Positions 54,723 through 64,000 of a stretch of DNA of 64,000 bases are shown here, in pieces. A program made the translations under genes and the position numbers. The notes beneath the pieces were generated by a model, which worked only from the letters and a program-made list of their open reading frames with translations, was not told the origin of the DNA and ran no database searches. Position 1 is the stretch's first letter; the number at the start of each line of letters is the position of its first letter. This stretch comes from Leucocoprinus leucothites (Eukaryota > Basidiomycota > Agaricomycetes > Agaricales > Agaricaceae), in NCBI GenBank assembly GCA_013368445.1, contig JAACJO010000010.1, positions 496,001-560,000 of the forward strand, given 5' to 3'.

Positions 54723-56975
54723 TTAACTCCAGCACTCCTCTATCAGTCTTCCATCGCGCACCATACCCTCCACGTATTTTTTTGCGTCTTCTTCAGAATA
54801 GCCACCTTGTTCCGCAGCCTTTGCCAGGGCAGCCTTCACACCCGCGGGCATCTTGTTTGAGGATCTTCATAATATATCATTAGTAATGCTTCGTCGAGAA
54901 GACAGAGAGAACATACCCAGAAATATAGACCCACGCCTTCTCATCTTCCAACAGCTTCCAAACTCTAAACGAGTCTTCCTCAATCAAATCCTGCACATAT
55001 GTGCGTTTAACACCCTCAGGTCCATCTCGGGAGTGAGCCACACGATACACTAAACCGTGCTCCTCGGCGTATGTTCTCCATTCTTGTGCATAATGTTCGT
55101 CTTTCATCGCAGATCTACATCCAAAGTAAAGGGTATTTGCTACCGGGTATCGGTCAGACATCCCGCAATGAGAATCATGGGTCATACATTGGGATCCGAG
55201 CTTGAGTCGCTCTTCAACGATCGCTCGCATGGGTGCAATACCCGTGCCGGGCCCAACGCAGATGATCGGTGTGTTGATCGAGGGTGGCAGAGTTATCAGA
55301 CCCTTTTGAATCTCGATATTCAGCTTAGCCCCTGCATAATGCATGTCAGCCAATGTCTCGTGGTATCTAAACGCATCACCGGACCTGGCTTCAACGTTGA
55401 GAGATAACTCGTGCAAACGCCTTTTCTTGGAATTTTCAGCTTTGTTCGGTATTTTACGATTGCGATGCAGAGGTGCACCTGACGGGGATGTTCCTACCAA
55501 AAGGTGTTCAGAATAGGTTTAAAGCATTCTATTCGAACCTACCTTCGCTGAACTCGCAATAGAGAACTGGCGAGGCCTCATAAAGGGAAACACGTCAAAG
55601 ACATAGTCTCTTGGTATAGAGACGTGTCGAAACTCAGTCATAATCTCTCTAATCGTCCGTTTTACGCGATAACAGTAATCGTACAGTTCATCCTGAAGCA
55701 CGTCAGCTACTCACATGAATGACTTCAGAAGATGGACCTACCGCTCCTTCCTTAGAAAGGAATTCCTCCAACCTCTCCTTCTCTAGATCATCTGGAGTAA
55801 AATCTCGAAGATACTGGAAAAACGTCCGTCTAGGAACAGCATTAAAGTCGAGGTAGTGAGTAAAAAGGATCCTTAATGTGAAGGTATTGGGAAGCGAGGC
55901 CGGAAGACTTTGATCTAAGATGATTTAAGAAAAAGGAGGGTAACGATGAATCAAGCACAGACCTTCAAGCTTCTCTATAATAGACAAGGGTTCATCGGCT
56001 ACTTCATCCCAGCCCACAGATTCAAGAAAGTCCTGGACCTCATCTTGGTTTGCGAGGGGACGTATAACGGCTATATCTCCAGGAAGATACCTATTTGAAC
56101 ATGAGCTGCGCATTGTCACGCGAAAAAAAGAGGGTCCTACTTGACATCTTGCTCAAATTGGAATTCGATGTGACGAACATCTTGGCTCCAATCCTTTGCT
56201 GTGATCCTATCATTCTTGATCAGATTTGCAGATACAGAGCTTGGTGGGTATGAGGGTGCTAAGTTTATCTCCCCCTCCTCCCCTTCACGTGGTTTTAAGG
56301 TGACCCGAGGAAGCGGAGTTTTTGAGGTCGACGCGACGGGGGTTGACTCGGCAAGGGGATACAGTCCTAATATCGCATCTGAAAGGGTATCAATCCAGGG
56401 CTCGAGCGCCCCATCTATCCTACAAAGAACACGATCAATGTAGTCGCTGGATAGGAAGTCAGATAAGGGACTCACCCCATAGGATGTTGTTCATCGCCCT
56501 CTCCGCGTTCACATATCTCAGTCGCGCCAAGGCTCTTTAATCGTTTGGATAAAAGCTTCGCGGGCCAACAAAATTTTTCGTAGGACGTGTCTCCGAGCCC
56601 AAAAACAGCGAAAGACAGATCCTCAAAGAGGTCCGTAGGAAGCCGAGAAGAAAGCAGCATATTCCACAATGGAGTCATGGAACGAGGCTCAACTCCAGAA
56701 CCAGTGGTAGACACCACGAAAACGACGAGCTCTTCCAACACAAGATTTTCCTGTCATTGACATGACTCGGCATGAAGATTGAGCTTTATTATGAATAACC
56801 TGCGTACCAGCGAATAACAGTCAACACTCATGACCTGGCTTCGAAACTGAAGATTTCTTGCCGCTCGTGCCACTCTATCTGCGACATCTTGAGCATTTCC
56901 TGTTTCCGTCGCATAGAGGATGAGAAGCCGCCGGTCTTGTTCATGGTGTGAGGAAGTAGAGTCATATGTGGGCAT
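54723..56975 (-). CDS. TAH18: NADPH-dependent diflavin oxidoreductase (Tah18/NDOR1)
   Basis: Ten exons on the minus strand: 56,975-56,808, 56,750-56,476, 56,419-56,141, 56,090-55,963, 55,914-55,742, 55,692-55,543, 55,493-55,385, 55,331-55,188, 55,139-54,917 and 54,864-54,723, giving 596 residues, the family size. A flavodoxin-like FMN domain (LLILYATETGNAQDVADRVA, VVFVVSTTGSGVEPRSM, FAVFGLGDTSYEKFCWPA) is followed by an FAD domain (RPRQFSIAS) and an NADPH domain (CVGPGTGIAPMRAI, LYFGCRSAMKDEHY, EDEKAWVYISG). It passes electrons from NADPH to the Fe-S protein Dre2 in cytosolic iron-sulphur cluster assembly. Several introns are close to 50 nt; all phases close. Confidence 0.95.
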
Positions 56976-57207
56976 CGTGGTTATCAGATAACCATGAGTG
57001 TGAATATTTTCGGATCACGCTGCTCTCAGGGTTTGTGAACTTTTCTCGTTTATCTAGGCTTCGGCTTGAAATCAAACTACCATGTGCACTAAGCATGTCA
57101 GCAACCCACAATAGGCCTGAGTCACTATAAATGACTCAAGCTGGGCTACCTTTTCACCCTAGACTTAAATATTTCGGAACGAAACCCTTCAAGTGTTTTT
57201 CAAAGTC

Positions 57208-58412
57208 ATGCCACTAGATCTAGGCTTAGAAGGTGCCCATGTCCTTGTGACCGGTAAGCCAAGGCGTTCAACGCTTAATATCATGCTAACATATGCTTGA
57301 CGTAGGTGCCAGCGGTGGTATTGGTCTCGAAATCACACGTCTCTTTGCTGGTAAACATAACTTTTAGGATCGCCAACGAACCACTCACTTGAGCTGGTTT
57401 TATAGAACAAGGAGCAAAAGTCACGGCGCACTACAACACGAACTCGAAAACTCTTCAACCATTGATTTCTCAATATGGGCCACAACAAATCCAGGCATTA
57501 CAGGCAAACCTCGTTGAGGAAGAGGCTGTTGCCAAGCTCTTCCGCGATGCCGCGTCGTCCCCCTTTGGAGAAGTCAGCATTCTCATACTGAACCACGCTA
57601 TTTCCTCCAGCGTTAAAGAGCCCCTGTGGAAAATCTCACTCGAGAGATGGAAACACACGATAGACGTCAACCTGACATCCTCCTTCATCGTGACCAAGGA
57701 GTATCTCAAGCGACTCAACGGGGCGTCTGAGACTGTCAAGGACAGAACGTCCGTAGTTATCATCGGGAGTACTGCTGGGAAACTTGGTGGATCGCAAGCA
57801 CTTGTCTAATATGCACAGGGAAACTGATATTCGTTCCAGGGGAAGCGGGGAATGCAGATTACTCTGCATCAAAGAGTGGTCAGTCCACTCGTAATCAAAT
57901 ACTAAGGCTGACACAGAATACTCAATGATTGATCTGCACCGTAGCCCTGATGTATGGATTTACTCTGTCACTCAAGAATGAGATCGTCAAGATCGCCCCG
58001 AAGGCGAGGGTGAACTCGATTGCTCCTGGCTGGGTCGCTACGGTAAGGTCCCAGAGTCCCTTTACCACAATCAAGTGACTGAATAAAGCGCAGCCCAGGG
58101 TAGAGGAATTCTTGAAGAACCCTAACATCGTCTACTCTGCCCTCGCGACGTCAGTGCAAAAATTGTTCATTTCAATTCACCAAATTCAGTTGTCTCTATC
58201 AGGACCCCACTGAAGAAGGTTGCCACACCACAAGACATTGCTCCCCAGGTCGTACTCCTTTCATCTCAGAAAGTCTCGGGTCACATCACTGGACAAGTCC
58301 TCATGATTGAAGGAGGGATGGAAGGTGAGTCGCTATTTGTGTCATCAAGGGACAACGAACACTAACTCACACACTTCAAGGCCGATTGCTTAATAAACCG
58401 GAGGATATTTAG
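57208..58412 (+). CDS. short-chain dehydrogenase/reductase, SDR1 of tandem array
   Basis: Eight exons: 57,208-57,253, 57,306-57,350, 57,406-57,786, 57,840-57,878, 57,945-58,042, 58,094-58,149, 58,203-58,324 and 58,381-58,412, encoding 272 residues. Classical SDR motifs: TGASGGIG for NAD(P), LILNHAI, IIGSTAG with the catalytic Ser, YSASK with Tyr and Lys, and APGWVAT. The substrate cannot be read from the sequence. The intron positions are the same in SDR2, SDR3 and SDR4, proving tandem duplication. It is closest to SDR3 (MPLDLGL/DGAHV start, KEPLWKISLERWK). Confidence 0.92.
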
Positions 58413-58814
58413 CGATGAATGTGAACTAGTACCTACGTACCACCACAACTTGTCCTGGCGGCTTATATTTTGTTTACTCTTTGGTTCCCTGACGTTCATC
58501 CCCATATTGGTGGTTGTCATCAAATAATAACTGGTAAACGTTTAATCGATGTCTTCAATCTTGTCACATAAAAGGCGACACAATTTCGTCCAGCTACGGA
58601 AACCTATACTACGTAGCGTCACTCGGCCTCAAGTTCACCGGCCACCAGGCTTCATATGTCAATCTGGTAAGCAGTTGCCACTTCCGAGCAGCATCCTCGT
58701 GGTGATATTTGATTGCCCGACGGGATTTGGTGCCAAACAAACATGTGGTCAAACTTTTCTCCGCACCATGTTCAAAGCTTACAACTTGCCGAACGCGTCA
58801 GTCGCGTTAAACAC
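58413..58814. other. intergenic between SDR1 and the SDR2 relic
   Basis: It holds a CACATAAAAGG stretch and short ORFs. Promoter remains of SDR2 may lie here. Confidence 0.5.
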
Positions 58815-59915
58815 ATGACCATAGGTCTTGAGGGTGTGCACGTTTTGATTACAGGTTAGCACTCCGCATTGACTTGATGTTACGGTCCATAACTTGCACC
58901 CACTGAAACATACACGAATTTGGTTGGAAACAGATTCTAGTGGGGGAATCGGTCTCGAAATCTCCCGCCTCTTCATCTGTACGCCCTCGGCCAAGCTTCA
59001 TTCAAATCGCAAACTGATTGCTATTTAGAACAAGGCGCCAAGGTGACTGCGCACAACAGCACAAACTGGACGACCCTCCAGACACTCCTCTCCCTGTACG
59101 GTCCGGAACGGATCCAAGCACGGCAAGCAAATCTAACCGGAGAACGCTGTGGCGAGACACAATGCCGCGATCGATTCTTTAGGAGACGGTCAAGTTCTCA
59201 TTTTGAATTGTGGAAAGTGGCCTATGGCAGATGAACCTGTTTGGAAGATGCCTCTCAAGCGGCTGGAGAAGACCATCGACTCCTCGTTTATTGTTGCCAG
59301 GGAATACGTGACTCGTCTCAAGCGTGCGACTGTGGCCGTTGAGGACAAGGTATCCCTCATTGTGATTGGCAGTACAGCCAGAAAATATGTCAAGCCATGC
59401 ATCACCGGACTAGTACTGCGGCGATATTTATTTCAGTCATCTTCAGGCGAAGCTGAACATGCCGATCATGTCCTATCCAAAAGTGATCAACCCATTCCCC
59501 CCCGCCCCTCACCCATTCCATTAGAGGTGGAAATTGCAACACCCCATAGCCATGATGTACGACCTCGATCTGTCACTCAAGAATGAGATTATCTAGGTCG
59601 CACCAAGGAGTAGAGTCAACGCAGTTGTTCCCGGATGGGTCAAGTAGCACGCTTTCTACTGCTGTTTATTAATTTATTGTCGGTCCTACCTAACAGGACC
59701 TTCAGAACACCCCTTATGAAGGATGCATTGCCATATGATATCGCAACACAGATCGTCGTTTTATCATCTCAGAAGATTTCTGCTCATATTACCGTTCAAG
59801 TCCTCATGGTCGAGAGAGGTACGGAAGGTGAACACGTAACTCAAGCTCTTTGACGAACAGTCCATTACAGCCCATTCTGGGTCGACCTCTTAACCAACCG
59901 GAAGACCTCTGGCGT
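58815..59915 (+). pseudogene. SDR2, decayed short-chain dehydrogenase of the array
   Basis: ATG at 58,815 starts an SDR related to SDR4 (EGVHVLIT, SSGGIGLEISRLF). Defects: the exon 2 end has T instead of G, so splicing makes TAA with the next exon; a frameshift falls near 59,143 after QARQANLTGE; a deletion removes the residues between TID and SSF; LNHGI has become LNCGK; the catalytic Tyr of YxxxK is His (HADHVLSKS); an in-frame TAG interrupts KNEII*VAP near 59,594. The 3' exons (TPLMKDALPYDIATQIVVLSS and GRPLNQPEDL) remain recognisable. It is clearly dead. Confidence 0.88.
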
Positions 59916-60397
59916 TGGGCATTTCCCTACGGAATAGTAGCTCTCCAGGGCAGAAGCTGAGTAGGTACTCCCCGTCCCGCGCGTCAAAATCTCAATGTGT
60001 TCCTTCGGTGAGGGGTTCGACAAGATCTGAATCTACTCTGCAGTTCCTCTAATTACAACCTACTTCAACCGCTAAGCACTAGTAACGGGCGACCCGTTCA
60101 CATACCAAACCATTCCAAAACGGACTATCGACCCCATACATTAATAGATTTTGGTCCGAAAAGAACTGTTATATGGAGCCCTAAAAAGATACACATGCCA
60201 GGAGTCGAAACACGGTCATGCGCGATTATATTATCAGATAAGAAAGTAGACGCCTACACATATCGATTACGCTGGTTTCAGGGGTCATTAAAGCTGGTGT
60301 TCTTACAAGCTTCTCCTTCATCTGGAAACGATAACCCGGGTCCGACAACTCTCTTCTACTTTCTCAACAACACCTTTCACATTCCCCTTCTCTTGTC
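59916..60397. other. intergenic; possible relic of the amidohydrolase 3' exon
   Basis: 59,976-59,993 (CCCGCGCGTCAAAATCTC) matches 63,383-63,400, which lies in the last exon of the amidohydrolase (one mismatch). The following bases are only loosely similar. This suggests that the SDR plus amidohydrolase pair was duplicated and this amidohydrolase copy was lost. The rest is the upstream region of SDR3. Confidence 0.35.
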
Positions 60398-61619
60398 ATG
60401 CCACTCGATCTAGGCTTAGATGGTGCTCATGTAGTCGTAACCGGTAAGCATGAGTGCAACTCCCAGGACCGTATGGGGCTAATCTGATTGATTGATTTAG
60501 GTGCTAGCGGCGGTATCGGCCTCGAGATAACTCGTCTCTTCGCCGGTATGCAAGTCCTCAAAGGACATATAACAGATCGCTTAACTGAATACAATCAAAG
60601 ATCAGGGAGCAAAGGTTACCGCACACTACAACACAAACTCGACCACCCTTCAGCCACTTCTCTCTCACTATGGACCGCAAAAGGTACAAGCACTACAAGC
60701 AGACCTTGTCGATGAAGCGGCTGTGGCCAAGCTCTTTCAAGAAGCCACGTCTACCTTTGGAGTAGTCCACATCATCATCTTGAATCACGCAATTGTATCC
60801 AGTGTCAAGGAGCCCTTGTGGAAGATTTCACTTGAAAGATGGAAGAACACGATCGATGTCAACCTAAACTCCTGCTTCATCGTAGCCAAGGAATACCTCA
60901 CTCGGCTCGAAGTGGCGCCTGCCGCGGTCAAGGACATGGCGTCCGTGCTTATCATTGGAAGTACCGCCGGAAAATACGGTATATTATAAGCACGCCTTCG
61001 CACCTAGCTGCGGTAACTGACTATTGGCTCCAGGAAAAGCAGGAGACTCAGATTACGCCGCATCGAAGAGTGGTCAGTTCGCTCCTCATCCGATATGATG
61101 CAGCTCTTGTTTGCTCAACGGATTGCTTATATCGCAGCACTAATGTACGGCTTTGTTCTAACACTCAAGAACGAAATCGTCAAAATTTCTCCCAAAGCGA
61201 GAGTGAACTCAATCGCTCCTGGTTGGGTTGTCACGGTAAGTGTTCTGAATGGAAGCTACCGCGCCCTACCAGGGACTAACAAGACCACAGCCCATGGTAC
61301 AGGAGTCCCTTAAGAACCCTGATGTTGTCTACACTGCTCTTGCGACGTAAGCGTGGACCCTGCTCCCTTATATGTAGGCACTAAACTGTAGCTTTCAGGG
61401 TCGCGATGAAGAAGATCGGCTTACCGCAGGACATCGCCCCTCAGGTTGTGCTTCTCTCATCTCCGAAGGTCTCTGGTCATATCACTGGACAGGTTCTTTC
61501 AATTGAAGGAGGAATGGAAGGTAAGCAACCGTTGGAGGTCCTACCAGATGATAAGCAGTACTGACTCCCATAACATTCAAGGCCGACTTCTCAACAAGCC
61601 TGAGGATATTCAAGTTTAA
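60398..61619 (+). CDS. short-chain dehydrogenase/reductase, SDR3 of tandem array
   Basis: Eight exons: 60,398-60,443, 60,501-60,545, 60,601-60,978, 61,034-61,072, 61,138-61,235, 61,291-61,346, 61,399-61,520 and 61,582-61,619, giving 273 residues. Motifs TGASGGIG, IILNHAI, IIGSTAG, YAASK and APGWVVT are intact. It is very similar to SDR1, and the 5' end (CATGCCACTCGATCTAGGCT) is nearly identical to that gene. A stop-codon change adds two residues (QV) at the C-terminus compared with SDR1. Confidence 0.92.
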
Positions 61620-61998
61620 ACCAGGAATAGCGATAAGACAAACCCAGACCATGTTGATAGTAAAATCACCCAGGCAATATACTTTGGCATTTTAAAACGA
61701 TCGCTTAAGTTCACACAATTAAAGGAAGAGGCTGTATACTGACATAGAATATCGGTCTATACATCTTGCCGCGATCATTGATATTTCTGGATTGAATGAA
61801 CAAATTCCCGATGGAAGGACCCCTCGCCTTGGCTCGGTGAGTTTTAATTACCATTTTCAGATGTTGAGTACTGGGTACCGTCTGTTCGGTCGAAGCAGCC
61901 CCAGGTTTTCGGGTAAAATCCCACACTGCTCCACCCTAACAGACGGCTCAACTTTTGTTATATTACTAGTTGTTTCAAACCTCATAGTAGCGCAAACG
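61620..61998. other. intergenic, upstream of SDR4
   Basis: No ORF of note. It contains the SDR4 promoter region. Confidence 0.5.
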
Positions 61999-63215
61999 AT
62001 GGACCTAGGAATCGACGGTGTACACGTTCTGGTTACCGGTTCGTCCAAACTGAATGTGATGGCCTGTAGCCAGCCCCTGAAACATACATGAATTTGGTCA
62101 AAATCAGGAGCCAGTGGGGGAATTGGTCTCGAAATCTCCCGCCTCTTCCTTGGTATGTTTACCCTCAAGCAAAACTCACTCAGAGTCTTTACTGAGTTAT
62201 GTCTAGAATACGGTGCTAAAGTGACTGCGCAATACAACACAACCCAAACGACCCTTCAACCACTCGCTTTCCAATACGGGGAACGGATCCAAGCACGACA
62301 AGCAGACCTGACCGACGAGGATGCGGTAAACAAGCTCTTTCACGATGCCGCCACCGGTTCTTTCGGGGACGTTCAGGTTCTCATCCTGAATCACGGAATT
62401 TGGCCTACAGCAGATGAACCCATACGGAACATGCCCTTGGAACGATGGAGGAAGACAATTGATACAAATCTGACTTCTTCGTTTATTACTGCCAAGGAAT
62501 ATATGTGGCGACTCGAACTGGCCGCTGCTGTGGTCAAGGACAATGCATCGATCATTATGATAGGCAGTGCTGCCGGGAAATATGGCAAGTTGTTAAATGA
62601 ATCGATTGACGATCGGGAAATAACTCACTAAGGCAGGTGAGGCTGGGCATGCTGATTACGCTTCATCTAAGAGTGGTCAGTTCATTTTTTCATTTGCACC
62701 CGAGATTCACTGTTATCTGGATTCACCTCAACGACTGTAGCGATGATGTATGGCCTTACCCTTTCTCTCAAGAACGAAATCGTGAAGATTGCACCCAGGG
62801 GCAGAGTGAACACAGTTGCCCCTGGTTGGGTCAAGACAGTCAGTTTGCGCTACTGCCAGCGGTAAACATTCTACTGATTATGGTTCCCAGCCTATGGCGA
62901 CAGAAGCCCTGAAGGACCCTTCCATTGTATACCAAGCGTTAGCAACGTGAGTACCAAGGCTATTTTAGTCGTCATTTGAGCTAGACCATATGGTTTCAGG
63001 ACACCTCTCAAGAAAGTTGGACTGCCTTATGATGTCGCGACACAAGTCGTCATTCTCTCATCCCAGAAAATATCGGGCCACATTACTGGCCAAGTTCTCA
63101 TGGTAGAAGGTGGTATGGAAGGTGAGTTTAAAACAGATTTTGGGGCAGATACGATTAGAAGATTCTCATTCTTGCTGCATCAGGTCGACTTCTCAACAGA
63201 CCAGAAGACATTTGA
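61999..63215 (+). CDS. short-chain dehydrogenase/reductase, SDR4 of tandem array
   Basis: Eight exons: 61,999-62,038, 62,108-62,152, 62,207-62,584, 62,637-62,675, 62,741-62,838, 62,891-62,946, 63,000-63,121 and 63,184-63,215, giving 269 residues. Motifs TGASGGIG, LILNHGI, MIGSAAG, YASSK and APGWVKT are intact, although the catalytic-Ser position reads GSAAG. Intron 3 has a GC donor (TATG|GCAAGT); the other array members have GT there. Closest to the dead SDR2. It faces the amidohydrolase gene tail to tail, with 134 bp between the stops. Confidence 0.9.
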
Positions 63216-63349
63216 TCAATTAAGGTGGTCCTCCCGATAGAAGCCTTCAGCGATTAACCAGTACTGTCAAATGAATTCATTCAGGACACTCGATCGACGA
63301 GATTGTTCTTCATGATAACGAAAGAGAGTACGAGGCAATCACGGTCCTT

Positions 63350-64000
63350 TTACCTATCCAACCCGAGAACTTGAATAGCCACCCCGCGCGTCAAAGTCTC
63401 AAGCTGGCGTTTCGACAAAACATTCGGCAATGTCTGAACCCACGCTTCACCTTCATCAATAGCAACCTAATAATGAAAGTGTTAGACACAATATTTGAGC
63501 GCTGAACGACATTGAAGATGCGTACAAACGGATAGTCAACCGAATACATGATGCGATCCAATCCAATAGTCTCTATGTGGAACTGGAGCAAGTCAGTCGC
63601 GAAATTACCGGAAGTTGTCTCCCAAATATTGGTTTGCCAGTATGAAGTAACATTCAATTTCATGGGCATGCCCAGAGGTAGCTGTCGTTTGAGTTCTGGA
63701 TCGACCCGGTGATCAGATATGCGCGGCTGTCTATCTGAAATGGACATACGTTCATCGATCCGGAATAAGTCAGATGGGATACGTTCACCCAAATGACCAA
63801 CAATGATTTTAGCCTTCGGGAAGCGACTGGTATCAAATTGGTCAGCGAATGTAGAAAAGAAGATTAAAGCTAGATTACTCAAAGACACCGTTCGTGCACA
63901 ACCTGAATGGCATTCGGGGTAAGAAAATAGATTCACTCAGTAGGATGTCAGGATCCTCTTACCCAAGGATATGGTTTGACAATGTTGCTGCGTACTCTTG
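63350..64000 (-). CDS. amidohydrolase-2 / decarboxylase-type enzyme (5' end outside window)
   Basis: Minus strand exons: from the window edge to 63,963, then 63,902-63,879 (24 nt), 63,826-63,526 and 63,466-63,350. Read together they give a fragment with NGVFDRFPKAKIIVGHLGER, then IDERM, LNVTSYWQTNIWET and RIMYSVDYPF, then VAIDEGEAWVQTLPNVL. This is the C-terminal half of the metal-dependent amidohydrolase-related family that includes 2,3-dihydroxybenzoate and gamma-resorcylate decarboxylases. GHLGE and SVDYPF hold the conserved His and Asp. A 24-nt exon was needed to keep the frame. The substrate is probably an aromatic acid, by family only. Confidence 0.85.

Overview
The window is nuclear DNA from a mushroom-forming basidiomycete (Agaricomycetes). 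Genes are split by many short GT-AG introns, mostly 48-65 nt. It carries conserved eukaryotic genes: an Arp2/3 subunit, Rheb, a SWI/SNF subunit and Tah18. It also holds a Ty3/Gypsy chromovirus and lineage-specific multigene families. All coordinates and splice junctions were read by hand from the sequence.

Left part (1-27,500) is an accessory, repeat-rich region. Three intact paralogues of a four-helix membrane protein lie at <1-871 (-), 14,557-15,531 (-) and 24,707-25,680 (+). Two of them are followed, in the same relative order, by decayed shards of the 3' half of a Ser/Thr kinase gene, forming an inverted segmental duplication. The intact kinase gene is at 17,740-21,812. A full-length LTR retrotransposon (4,319-13,246, 8,928 bp, LTRs 661 bp with one mismatch, TSD GTCAC) has inserted inside one kinase shard.

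The retrotransposon is the most interesting object here. It has a candidate self-priming PBS complementary to the predicted 5' end of its own RNA. There is no ATG in any frame between the predicted start site and the Gag ATG 1.8 kb downstream. The Gag frame nevertheless stays open for 342 codons upstream of that ATG and begins near an ACG in excellent context. Gag and Pol are joined by a canonical -1 slippery heptamer next to the gag stop. A third ORF downstream of pol carries two zinc knuckles. This copy looks disabled: a pol frameshift, a Glu to Lys change at the integrase catalytic site, and a stop in ORF3.

27,500-32,850 is a long stretch with no recognisable gene and some degenerate tandem repeats. 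32,851-57,000 is ordinary gene-dense sequence: SWI/SNF SWIB subunit (+), BAR-SH3 protein (+), Rheb GTPase (+), F-box protein (-), ARPC5 (+), F-box/WD40/UIM protein (-), a basidiomycete protein with a glycine-rich hydrophobic tail (+), an RluA-type pseudouridine synthase (-) and the diflavin reductase Tah18 (-).

57,208-64,000 is a tandem array of four short-chain dehydrogenase/reductase (SDR) genes, three intact and one dead. It ends against a convergent amidohydrolase-2/decarboxylase-type gene that runs off the window. The array looks like a recently amplified specialised-metabolism locus.
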